Shown: positions 10,718-23,600 of the stretch, in pieces
Position numbering within the stretch: position 1 is the stretch's first letter
How the letters are laid out: each line of letters begins with the position of its first letter
Assembly (NCBI GenBank): GCA_943736015.1
Contig: OX031057.1
Location: 56,998,001 to 57,062,000 of the forward strand
DNA: 64,000 nucleotides
Source of the DNA: Tridacna crocea
Lineage: Eukaryota; Mollusca; Bivalvia; Cardiida; Cardiidae
Reading direction: 5' to 3'
Position numbers and translations under genes: made by a program
The notes under the pieces: model-generated
Database searches by the model: none
The model's input: the letters and a program-made list of their open reading frames with translations, nothing else
What the model was told of the DNA's origin: nothing

Positions 10718-10955
10718 TTTATTTAGTTATTTATTTGAATGGTGTTTTACGCCGCTTTCAACAGTATTTCAGTCATATCACGGCGACAGTTCACATATTC
10801 ATGTTTCCTGGGTTTCACCAGTACTAGGCTATGCTCTGAAGTGTCTTACACAAGGACACTCCTGTGAAAAAAACCCAGTGGAGCCAGCGAGACTCGAACC
10901 TGGGACCTCCAGGTTACGAGTCCTACACTTTACCACTGAACCACACAGGACCCTG
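10718..10955 (-). mobile_element. tRNA-derived SINE with target-site duplication
   Basis: The minus strand starts with a tRNA-like promoter: A box TGGTTCAGTGGT and B box GGTTCGAGTCT. The SINE body follows, then a 3' part with GTTGAAAGCGGCGTAAAACA. It is bounded by a 13-bp direct repeat with one mismatch (CAGTGTCAAATAA at 10705-10717, CAGCGTCAAATAA at 10956-10968), which marks target-primed insertion. Confidence 0.88.
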
Positions 10956-11503
10956 CAGCGTCAAATAAACATGTCTGCACAGATTCGTTGTTGTACGGAT
11001 TATGGTTGCAGATGTCCGAGAAAAAAGAAATTCTTTTGCCAGTTTCTAGGCTTTGTCTATTTTTATCAATTAATATAAAAAGATGAAGGGTCAAAAACGT
11101 AGTGGTTAGAGGCACTTTGCAAACTGATTTTCATTTTGTATAAGGAAACGAAAACACCCTTTTGCAAAAGATCTAGCATATAAGAAATGATATTGGTTCA
11201 GCTGCAACTGTTCTCATTAGCACTGCAAGGATTTATCCCACAATGTTTGCCAAAGGCGTTAACTAATTCAATTGCAAGAACGTCAGAATTTGGTTTTAAC
11301 AGAAGTGTTTTAATCCAATTCTAATATACTTGTCAATAAAAGCAGGAATTGTAAATACACATCTATATATACGATCCCTGATAAAGGGCTGAAATCTCGA
11401 TTCTCATTCGGTTAGCTAAAGAGTGCACTGGAACATATTCGTCGATCTGTTAGTAAGTACACTCTAAACAACAACCAAAAGAATCATTAATTCACGAAAT
11501 AGG

Positions 11504-11511
11504 CCACGTCA
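11504..11511 (-). promoter_or_regulatory. Candidate UPR element upstream of SEC22B
   Basis: The minus strand reads TGACGTGG, the core bound by XBP1s/ATF6 in the unfolded-protein response, about 58 bp upstream of the SEC22B ATG. XBP1 is known to induce early-secretory-pathway genes in animals. An 8-bp match can occur by chance, so this is a hypothesis. Confidence 0.35.
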
Positions 11512-11568
11512 AAATGATATTCTGACTTTCGGTTGTTAAATCAGGCGGACCGTGTGTAAAAAGTTAAA

Positions 11569-11643
11569 ATGGTTTTAATGACAATGATAGCCCGTGTGGC
11601 AGATGGCCTTCCACTGGCTGCTTCCATGCAGGAAGACGAACAG
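11569..11643 (+). CDS. SEC22B: SEC22B exon 1
   Basis: Encodes residues 1-25 ([20 protein letters not shown] then QEDEQ) and ends in phase 0 before the donor GTAGGG at 11644. The transposon in intron 1 starts only about 20 bp further on. Confidence 0.95.
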
Positions 11644-14600
11644 GTAGGGTAGCAAATTGATACGGCAGTGGCTAGAGATACGGTACCGTACCTCTAGCCT
11701 ATAGGTAGCAGTACACGGTTGTCGGCTAAACTCGTCTCGGTCAGCCGTATGCCGACCTGAACTCCCTCAAACAAAGGTCTATTTAGTCAGCCTGAAATTA
11801 TAAGGAGCACTTAAATGCAACAGCACAATCCTAATTCTTTAGATTTTATCAATAAATCATGTTCAACTTGTGAAATATTGATATCAATGATCAATATAAG
11901 CAAGTGACATGGTCGGAAAAAAACTGAAAAAAATTGCCATTTTAGCCTATATTCCAAAATTCACAAAATCCAAACCCAGGAAGCTAGCCAGAAAATGCCA
12001 AGCTGAATTGAAACTCCAAACAACACATAATCTGGGGATGAAATCCAAAATAGCACATTACCATGCCGTTTTTCCGCAATCTTTCGTGCCCTGACCCTAC
12101 CCTTGTTTTCTCCGCTAAAAACAGCCGCTTGCTCCATGACCCCTCACTTTCGCATTTGGGGTCAAAACTATAGAACAAAGAAGGAAAGGTCATGACCCCC
12201 TGTTTCACATACAAAACAATGCTTCTTTTCCTTAATCTAACACAATTCATGGGTGTAATAACTACTCTTCTTATCAAAATTGCATTAAAAACCTACCTTA
12301 CTCACTTATTTCTATTTTTGACCCTGGCCAATTCGAAGCAAACTGTTTACTTGTGCCTTAAGGCAGAAATGAATTTTTTCAAATATGCCAAAAAACACTT
12401 TAAACAGTCTTAACAAGTAACTTGCCTTGTTACTGACTGATATAAACCAGCAGAATGAGACTCAGTTACACAGAACTCATTTCAAATGGATTCTTAACCC
12501 TTATGCAAATCAGAATATTTTACCCCATTTTTCTGGCAATTTGAGCTCAAAGACAAGTCTTAGGAGAACAACTTGAATTTCACTTTCACAACCTCTGGCA
12601 AGATTCTATTGTCTTTCTGGACATTAATCTTACCTCAGGTACTTGTACAGTTGCAAAACCACTGGTTCTTCCCTGTCTTGGGTTCCATTTCTGTTTAAAA
12701 CTGTCACTTCTCTTAACGTACCATGCCAAACTGCCTGTTTGTTACATTAAAAAAGTTCTAATAATTAGAATTTTAGAAACTGCTTCAACAAGTTTAAGAC
12801 ATGAGCAACTTGCAAAACATATAAGAAACAAATATAACACAAAAACAGAACCCTGTTTTATGACAAGTGATCAACATTGAGGCATAATTTGTTTGGACAC
12901 AAATGTACATATATTTGTCACTACAAAGCTGAATCAGGCTTTTCTTGACAAAGTATGCAAGTCGATAAACCAGCAGTTTCGAACTTTTACCGTCAACCGA
13001 GACTAGATATACGACAAAGCCACATATACCGGTCAGGCCGGTCCTAACTACACATTCGTCATGGCCCAGAGACTCGTGGGATAGAACTTTTCGGTCCATG
13101 ACGACTCTTTTCGGACACAATAGAGAACTGAAGAATGCACTGACCATGTAGGTATGTAGATCTGTTCCCCCAATATCAGAAATGGTCTAAATCTACCAGA
13201 ATTGCCTAAGTCATACTGATTTCAATCAAAGCAGCTCTGGAAAAGTACAAAAATAGCGAAATCAGGCAACATGACGTCAAGCGCCAAATTCGCCAAATTT
13301 GCATTTTTCCGAATTTCGAATTACCTCCCTTCTTTGAATCAATATCAGCCAAAATTCACAATCCTAGGATCAACTTGGATACTATTTTCAGTCTGGAAAT
13401 TGATGGAATTACTAGACTAAGTGCAATTTGAGGTCAAAATACAAACTTTTATAAACTGCCACTTACCTTAAGGTAGCAGTACACGGTTGTCGGCTAAACT
13501 CGTCTCGGTCAGCCGTATGCCGACCTGAACTCCCTCAAACAAAGGTCTATTTAGTCAGCCTGAAATTATAAGGAGCACTTAAATGCAACAGCACAATCCT
13601 AATTCTTTAGATTTTATCAATAAATCATGTTCAACTTGTGAAATATTGATATCAATGATCAATATAAGCAAGTGACATGGTCGGAAAAAAACTGAAAAAA
13701 ATTGCCATTTTAGCCTATATTCCAAAATTCACAAAATCCAAACCCAGGAAGCTAGCCTGAAAATGCCAAGCTGAATTGAAACTCCAAACAACACATAATC
13801 TGGGGATGAAATCCAAAATAGCACATTACCATGCCGTTTTTCCGCAATCTTTCGTGCCCTGACCCTACCCTTGTTTTCTCCGCTAAAAACAGCCGCTTGC
13901 TCCATGACCCCTCACTTTCGCATTTGGGGTCAAAACTATAGAACAAAGAAGGAAAGGTCATGACCCCCTGTTTCACATACAAAACAATGCTTCTTTTCCT
14001 TAATCTAACACAATTCATGGGTGTAATAACTACTCTTCTTATCAAAATTGCATTAAAAACCTACCTTACTCACTTATTTCTATTTTTGACCCTGGCCAAT
14101 TCGAAGCAAACTGTTTACTTGTGCCTTAAGGCAGAAATGAATTTTTTCAAATATGCCAAAAAACACTTTAAACAGTCTTAACAAGTAACTTGCCTTGTTA
14201 CTGACTGATATAAACCAGCAGAATGAGACTCAGTTACACAGAACTCATTTCAAATGGATTCTTAACCCTTATGCAAATCAGAATATTTTACCCCATTTTT
14301 CTGGCAATTTGAGCTCAAAGACAAGTCTTAGGAGAACAACTTGAATTTCACTTTCACAACCTCTGGCAAGATTCTATTGTCTTTCTGGACATTAATCTTA
14401 CCTCAGGTACTTGTACAGTTGCAAAACCACTGGTTCTTCCCTGTCTTGGGTTCCATTTCTGTTTAAAACTGTCACTTCTCTTAACGTACCATGCCAAACT
14501 GCCTGTTTGTTACATTAAAAAAGTTCTAATAATTAGAATTTTAGAAACTGCTTCAACAAGTTTAAGACATGAGCAACTTGCAAAACATATAAGAAACAAA

Positions 14601-17600
14601 TATAACACAAAAACAGAACCCTGTTTTATGACAAGTGATCAACATTGAGGCATAATTTGTTTGGACACAAATGTACATATATTTGTCACTACAAAGCTGA
14701 ATCAGGCTTTTCTTGACAAAGTATGCAAGTCGATAAACCAGCAGTTTCGAACTTTTACCGTCAACCGAGACTAGATATACGACAAAGCCACATATACCGG
14801 TCAGGCCGGTCCTAACTACACATTCGTCATGGCCCAGAGACTCGTGGGATAGAACTTTTCGGTCCATGACGACTCTTTTCGGACACAATAGAGAACTGAA
14901 GAATGCACTGACCATGTAGGTATGTAGATCTGTTCCCCCAATATCAGAAATGGTCTAAATCTACCAGAATTGCCTAAGTCATACTGATTTCAATCAAAGC
15001 AGCTCTGGAAAAGTACAAAAATAGCGAAATCAGGCAACATGACGTCAAGCGCCAAATTCGCCAAATTTGCATTTTTCCGAATTTCGAATTACCTCCCTTC
15101 TTTGAATCAATATCAGCCAAAATTCACAATCCTAGGATCAACTTGGATACTATTTTCAGTCTGGAAATTGATGGAATTACTAGACAAAATGCAATTTGAG
15201 GTCAAAATACAAACTTTTATAAACTGCCACTTACCTTAAGGTAGCAGTACACGGTTGTCGGCTAAACTCGTCTCGGTCAGCCGTATGCCGACCTGAACTC
15301 CCTCAAACAAAGGTCTATTTAGTCAGCCTGAAATTATAAGGAGCACTTAAATGCAACAGCACAATCCTAATTCTTTAGATTTTATCAATAAATCATGTTC
15401 AACTTGTGAAATATTGATATCAATGATCAATATAAGCAAGTGACATGGTCGGAAAAAAACTGAAAAAAATTGCCATTTTAGCCTATATTCCAAAATTCAC
15501 AAAATCCAAACCCAGGAAGCTAGCCTGAAAATGCCAAGCTGAATTGAAACTCCAAACAACACATAATCTGGGGATGAAATCCAAAATAGCACATTACCAT
15601 GCCGTTTTTCCGCAATCTTTCGTGCCCTGACCCTACCCTTGTTTTCTCCGCTAAAAACAGCCGCTTGCTCCATGACCCCTCACTTTCGCATTTGGGGTCA
15701 AAACTATAGAACAAAGAAGGAAAGGTTATGACCCCCTGTTTCACATACAAAACAATGCTTCTTTTCCTTAATCTAACACAATTCATGGGTGTAATAACTA
15801 CTCTTCTTATCAAAATTGCATTAAAAACCTACCTTACTCACTTATTTCTATTTTTGACCCTGGCCAATTCGAAGCAAACTGTTTACTTGTGCCTTAAGGC
15901 AGAAATGAATTTTTTCAAATATGCCAAAAAACACTTTAAACAGTCTTAACAAGTAACTTGCCTTGTTACTGACTGATATAAACCAGCAGAATGAGACTCA
16001 GTTACACAGAACTCATTTCAAATGGATTCTTAACCCTTATGCAAATCAGAATATTTTACCCCATTTTTCTGGCAATTTGAGCTCAAAGACAAGTCTTAGG
16101 AGAACAACTTGAATTTCACTTTCACAACCTCTGGCAAGATTCTATTGTCTTTCTGGACATTAATCTTACCTCAGGTACTTGTACAGTTGCAAAACCACTG
16201 GTTCTTCCCTGTCTTGGGTTCCATTTCTGTTTAAAACTGTCACTTCTCTTAACGTACCATGCCAAACTGCCTGTTTGTTACATTAAAAAAGTTCTAATAA
16301 TTAGAATTTTAGAAACTGCTTCAACAAGTTTAAGACATGAGCAACTTGCAAAACATATAAGAAACAAATATAACACAAAAACAGAACCCTGTTTTATGAC
16401 AAGTGATCAACATTGAGGCATAATTTGTTTGGACACAAATGTACATATATTTGTCACTACAAAGCTGAATCAGGCTTTTCTTGACAAAGTATGCAAGTCG
16501 ATAAACCAGCAGTTTCGAACTTTTACCGTCAACCGAGACTAGATATACGACAAAGCCACATATACCGGTCAGGCCGGTCCTAACTACACATTCGTCATGG
16601 CCCAGAGACTCGTGGGATAGAACTTTTCGGTCCATGACGACTCTTTTCGGACACAATAGAGAACTGAAGAATGCACTGACCATGTAGGTATGTAGATCTG
16701 TTCCCCCAATATCAGAAATGGTCTAAATCTACCAGAATTGCCTAAGTCATACTGATTTCAATCAAAGCAGCTCTGGAAAAGTACAAAAATAGCGAAATCA
16801 GGCAACATGACGTCAAGCGCCAAATTCGCCAAATTTGCATTTTTCCGAATTTCGAATTACCTCCCTTCTTTGAATCAATATCAGCCAAAATTCACAATCC
16901 TAGGATCAACTTGGATACTATTTTCAGTCTGGAAATTGATGGAATTACTAGACTAAATGCAATTTGAGGTCAAAATACAAACTTTTATAAACTGCCACTT
17001 ACCTTAAGGTAGCAGTACACGGTTGTCGGCTAAACTCGTCTCGGTCAGCCGTATGCCGACCTGAACTCCCTCAAACAAAGGTCTATTTAGTCAGCCTGAA
17101 ATTATAAGGAGCACTTAAATGCAACAGCACAATCCTAATTCTTTAGATTTTATCAATAAATCATGTTCAACTTGTGAAATATTGATATCAATGATCAATA
17201 TAAGCAAGTGACATGGTCGGAAAAAAACTGAAAAAAATTGCCATTTTAGCCTATATTCCAAAATTCACAAAATCCAAACCCAGGAAGCTAGCCTGAAAAT
17301 GCCAAGCTGAATTGAAACTCCAAACAACACATAATCTGGGGATGAAATCCAAAATAGCACATTACCATGCCGTTTTTCCGCAATCTTTCGTGCCCTGACC
17401 CTACCCTTGTTTTCTCCGCTAAAAACAGCCGCTTGCTCCATGACCCCTCACTTTCGCATTTGGGGTCAAAACTATAGAACAAAGAAGGAAAGGTCATGAC
17501 CCCCTGTTTCACATACAAAACAATGCTTCTTTTCCTTAATCTAACACAATTCATGGGTGTAATAACTACTCTTCTTATCAAAATTGCATTAAAAACCTAC

Positions 17601-20600
17601 CTTACTCACTTATTTCTATTTTTGACCCTGGCCAATTCGAAGCAAACTGTTTACTTGTGCCTTAAGGCAGAAATGAATTTTTTCAAATATGCCAAAAAAC
17701 ACTTTAAACAGTCTTAACAAGTAACTTGCCTTGTTACTGACTGATATAAACCAGCAGAATGAGACTCAGTTACACAGAACTCATTTCAAATGGATTCTTA
17801 ACCCTTATGCAAATCAGAATATTTTACCCCATTTTTCTGGCAATTTGAGCTCAAAGACAAGTCTTAGGAGAACAACTTGAATTTCACTTTCACAACCTCT
17901 GGCAAGATTCTATTGTCTTTCTGGACATTAATCTTACCTCAGGTACTTGTACAGTTGCAAAACCACTGGTTCTTCCCTGTCTTGGGTTCCATTTCTGTTT
18001 AAAACTGTCACTTCTCTTAACGTACCATGCCAAACTGCCTGTTTGTTACATTAAAAAAGTTCTAATAATTAGAATTTTAGAAACTGCTTCAACAAGTTTA
18101 AGACATGAGCAACTTGCAAAACATATAAGAAACAAATATAACACAAAAACAGAACCCTGTTTTATGACAAGTGATCAACATTGAGGCATAATTTGTTTGG
18201 ACACAAATGTACATATATTTGTCACTACAAAGCTGAATCAGGCTTTTCTTGACAAAGTATGCAAGTCGATAAACCAGCAGTTTCGAACTTTTACCGTCAA
18301 CCGAGACTAGATATACGACAAAGCCACATATACCGGTCAGGCCGGTCCTAACTACACATTCGTCATGGCCCAGAGACTCGTGGGATAGAACTTTTCGGTC
18401 CATGACGACTCTTTTCGGACACAATAGAGAACTGAAGAATGCACTGACCATGTAGGTATGTAGATCTGTTCCCCCAATATCAGAAATGGTCTAAATCTAC
18501 CAGAATTGCCTAAGTCATACTGATTTCAATCAAAGCAGCTCTGGAAAAGTACAAAAATAGCGAAATCAGGCAACATGACGTCAAGCGCCAAATTCGCCAA
18601 ATTTGCATTTTTCCGAATTTCGAATTACCTCCCTTCTTTGAATCAATATCAGCCAAAATTCACAATCCTAGGATCAACTTGGATACTATTTTCAGTCTGG
18701 AAATTGATGGAATTACTAGACTAAATGCAATTTGAGGTCAAAATACAAACTTTTATAAACTGCCACTTACCTTAAGGTAGCAGTACACGGTTGTCGGCTA
18801 AACTCGTCTCGGTCAGCCGTATGCCGACCTGAACTCCCTCAAACAAAGGTCTATTTAGTCAGCCTGAAATTATAAGGAGCACTTAAATGCAACAGCACAA
18901 TCCTAATTCTTTAGATTTTATCAATAAATCATGTTCAACTTGTGAAATATTGATATCAATGATCAATATAAGCAAGTGACATGGTCGGAAAAAAACTGAA
19001 AAAAATTGCCATTTTAGCCTATATTCCAAAATTCACAAAATCCAAACCCAGGAAGCTAGCCTGAAAATGCCAAGCTGAATTGAAACTCCAAACAACACAT
19101 AATCTGGGGATGAAATCCAAAATAGCACATTACCATGCCGTTTTTCCGCAATCTTTCGTGCCCTGACCCTACCCTTGTTTTCTCCGCTAAAAACAGCCGC
19201 TTGCTCCATGACCCCTCACTTTCGCATTTGGGGTCAAAACTATAGAACAAAGAAGGAAAGGTCATGACCCCCTGTTTCACATACAAAACAATGCTTCTTT
19301 TCCTTAATCTAACACAATTCATGGGTGTAATAACTACTCTTCTTATCAAAATTGCATTAAAAACCTACCTTACTCACTTATTTCTATTTTTGACCCTGGC
19401 CAATTCGAAGCAAACTGTTTACTTGTGCCATATTAAAGAAATGGCTAGAGATACGGTACCGTACCTCTAGCCCCGGAGTATAAAGATACGGTACCGTATC
19501 TCTAGTCATTCTTATGATATAGGCTAGAGGTACGGTATTTTGTAGATACATGTAAGAAATTATAAATCTACTTCAGTTTTGATTATTATCGTTATTAGTA
19601 TACGTATTTGTAGTAATTGATTGGCATCAAAGGACAGAAACTCATTAAGTTGCAGTGTGTGAATGTGCACTGTTTAGCGAAAATAATAATTGCGTTGATT
19701 ATTAGGTGAACTTGATTACTTAACCCAGGGATTCTATATAACATATGTATTATCCCTGCTTAACTCTTTCTCAAAAGACAAATTTTACACTCGAAGAATT
19801 TGTAAACAATTTAAATTTTGATGAAAAATGGTGGAAAATGGTCATCCAAAAGGGTAGAAAACACTGTTGGAAAATGAGAAATTAGCATTTTCTCTTTTTC
19901 CTACAGTGTTTTCAAAGGGCTTGTACTGCATGTAGGAAAGCAATAAGTGGCTTAGAAAGAATATTGTGCCGAGTACTGGTTATAAAAACTCGAGGAAAGC
20001 ATGAATAGGTGCACTGGCCGATGCAAAAGTACTGAAATACTGTTAAAAAGGGCGTTAAACACCATTCATTCAATCACATTCCTAAAGTTATTTACAACCA
20101 TGTGCAGGCCTAGCCCCATAGCTCAGTCAGTATAGCGTACCGGAACTGAGAACAGGAGATCGCCGTTCGATCCATGGCTCGGCCAATAAACTTTCCGAGG
20201 ATTGATGACAGTCATTGCGACAGGATTCATTTCTCTCTCACTGCTGTCCAATGCTTCGACGATAGTTATGTGGGAAAGTAGCCAGTGGCTTGGAAAGAAT
20301 ATTGTGCGGAGAACTGGTTAAAAGTACTTATTGTTTACATTATTTTTTGGCCTTAATGTTTGCAATAAATATTTATATATAATTCATGCCGTAAAATTCT
20401 GCTTCTACCATACATAAGCAATAATCCACACCAAATTTCAGTTCGAATCGTGCTTACCAGACCCAGACCTAAACACGCAACTCTATCCACCGCTCCCAAG
20501 TAGATAAATAAATGAATAGATAAAATAACTTAGTAAGTATAAATAGATGGATGGTAGACAGACAGACAGACAGACAGATAGATAACCTTTGTTCTCTCAC

Positions 20601-23600
20601 TCCTGTCCCTCTGGCTTTGAAATTCTTGCCACCATGAATACAGTATTTAAAGCGATATCCCGTAATACTTTATCCTTTCTTTTATTTTTGTTTGTACGCG
20701 TGGCTGGGCTTTTTGTATAGTCATAGAATCCCTCTAGTAAAACTGCACACTTTCTGCACTTTGATAGCACTCTATTGCGCTTTTAAATGTTTGAAAATCT
20801 GCAAATTTCTTCCCGACGTGAATACTATGAGTCATTTTGACCGTATGATACAAAATTGGCTTGAAAGTGCTTTCAGAGAATTTTCCGTGATTGAGTAATA
20901 GATTAATTATCAATTTCCGTGAATGAGTAATTGATTATGTCGTTTTCCATAATCAATTAAAGAACAACAAAAGTTAAAATAATGTAAGATCCGCATACAT
21001 CTTAAGCAATTAAATTCACCTAAGTAATCAACGCAATTATTATTTTCGCGCATCGATGCAAACTCGCACACAGCAACGAGTTTCTGTCCTTTGATGTCGA
21101 GATTGATACTAATACATACTAATAACGATAATAATCAAAACTGAAGTAAATTTATAATTTCTTACATATATTTACAAATTACCGTACCTCTAGCCTATAT
21201 CATAAGAATGACTAGAGATACGGTACCGTATCTTTAGACTCCGGGGCTAGAGGTACGGTACCGTATCTCCAGCCATTTCTTTGATATAGGCTAGAGGTAC
21301 GGTACCGTATCTCTAGCCACTGCCAATTGATAAATATGTGTACTGTACAGTCAAAACGTACCCAAACCAAAACGTACCCAAGTCAAAAAGTATGCTTCTT
21401 TCTGGTCGGTTCGTTGCAGAGTAGATTTAGCAAAAGTCAGACAAAAATAATTGATGTTCACATAAACCGTCGCTGAGAGCTTGAACTTGAAGTGAATTGT
21501 CGTCAGGTGACCTTCCTTGATAATTCTCTCATTACTGTATAGTTTAGTGTTTTATAACTGAAACAGCGATAAAGTAAAAATTTTCTGGAAAAATAAGAGA
21601 AAGTGCACTCTTGTACTAAACGGCAAAATTCAAACAGAACTGTTAAACTTCAGACATACAACCGTATAAGTTTCAACAGGAAATTTTCACAGGGATGTTC
21701 TTTGCATGACCCTTTTCAAAACTTTTTTGCCAAATTTTGATCTGTCAAGAATCATGGCTCTGGTGAATGGGGCCTACTTGTGCCATATGGAATTGAAGAA
21801 ATTTTTAGAAATTCTTCTTCTCTGAAACGGCTTGTCAGAATGTGAAATAATTTCGCAGAGATGTTCCTTTGGTGGCTCTTTTTAAAAACTGTTCATGAAA
21901 TTTTGATTTGTGAACAAACATGGCTCTGGTGAATGGGGGCTACTTGCACTATATGGAAATGAAGAAATTCTTGAAAATTCTTCTCTGAAACAGCTGGTCA
22001 GATCTTAGAATAATTTCACAGCAATTTTCCTTGGGTGACCTTTTACTTTTTTCAAATATTGATTGCGAAATTTTGATCTGTCAAGAAACATGGCTCTTAT
22101 GAATGGGAGCTACTTGCACTATACTTAAATTGAGAAATTCTTAAAAATTCTTCTTTTCTGAAACTGCTGGTCAGATTTTGAAATAAATTTCTCATGTGAC
22201 CTTTTGAAAATTACTTGGCAAAATAATGATTTTGTTTCCAGCAATTCAATTAAAAAAAAAAAATAGCTATGGTCCTCTCAAAAATTCAGGTGAGTGATCC
22301 AGGGCTATCATGGCCCTCTTATTTAAAAAATTTTATGGGAAAAACAACATCCAATCATTGGCACCTGCATGTGGTGCTGTTCGACTTACTTGAAAGATAG
22401 TTAAAGATTTTGGGGTTGATAAATGTCTAAAAACACTCTTTGTGTTTTGTATAGTAAGTAGATTTTACTATCAAACCAAATTATATTTTGTTATGACCCT
22501 CACCAAAATTTAACAATAGCAAAATATTTGGACCCAGGTTAGTCTGCGGACCTGGTTCAATACTTTTTGAAGATGCATTAAACCATCGTAACAGTGACAG
22601 AGCTTGGTTCACATGAATTTGACCTCTCACCTCTGCTGAAGCATGTGAGAAAAGTAGTCGGTGGCTTTGGAAAGAAAGTAGTGTAAGTACCGGTGTGAGA
22701 AGCCAGGAAACACATGTGCGTCATCAACCGCCACGATATGACCTTAGCTGTTAAAGCGGCGTTAAACTCCAATACAACTACAACTACAACATGAATTTGA
22801 TTCCTACTTTGCAGGCTGGAAGAAATTTGATGGAATTCCAGAATCAAGCCAAGCAACTGTTTCGTAAAATATCCTCAGATCCACAGCCACCAGCCAGATG
22901 TAGCCTGGAGTCTGGACCTTACATATACCAGTATACTCATCTTTATTAATTAAACCATTACCACACATTCCCTACTTTTGACACCCCTGAGAAAGAAGCC
23001 TTTAGAAAACATTGTGGGAAAAGGAGAAAATGCTGGTAACCAGCATTTTCTCCTTTTTCCACAATGTTTTCTACCCTTTACAAAATAAATTTCAAATTTT
23101 GAGTCACTTTTCTTTTGTTGTCTGCAAATGCTTTCGATTTGGACAAACTGGAAATTTTGTTGTTTGGTAATGAGTTAACTTCCAGTTCTCCCACATCTTT
23201 TTCATCGCCTAAATGAACAGATTTAAAAAAACTTTTTTTCTGGAAATGTTGAAGGTTTTATTCTACTCTTACCAATCAGTTAAATACCTCCAGAAAATTG
23301 TATACAGTTACTGTAGTTTTCATGTAAGCCTTGCTACATCATTATGTTGATTATGCACATTTTCTAAATTACATGTACATGCCAGGTCTGTCTATCTTTT
23401 GTTTACTTTTTACCTTATTTGAAAAGTAATTTTTTTATGCCACCAAGTGACCTTTAGACTGGTATTACAATAACTGATCTTCACTAAACTTGCATACTTT
23501 TAGATGGTATTATTGGTCCCCCACCAGCAAAGCTGAAGGGGACATTAGGTTTGCACTCTGTCTGTCTGTCTGGCCCTCAGCTTTCAGCTTTCCAGACTTC

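Larger units (their letters stand above)
11655..21332. mobile_element. Long-TIR (foldback-like) element with 8-bp target duplication in SEC22B intron 1
   Basis: The element spans 11663/11664-21324 between direct repeats AATTGATA (11655-11662 and 21325-21332). Its ends are inverted: GGCAGTGGCTAGAGATACGG at the left matches CCACTGCC-type sequence at the right. The arms are about 330 bp: left 11664-11702 continued at 19430-19722, right 21000-21324. Each arm carries several palindromes of the type GAGATACGGTACCGTATCTC. The 8-bp duplication fits a hAT-type transposase, but no transposase is present. Without the 7.7 kb array inserted in its left arm the element would be about 1.9 kb. The core between the arms (19723-20999) contains MITE and SINE debris only. 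Confidence 0.82.

Noticed and set aside
11984-18451. Open frames of 97, 73 and 117 codons repeated every 1768 bp
   Set aside because: They recur only because the DNA repeats. They have no recognisable domain, and the 97- and 73-codon frames overlap on opposite strands.
20113-20185. Possible tRNA gene
   Set aside because: A and B boxes are present but the stems do not pair and a SINE body follows directly.
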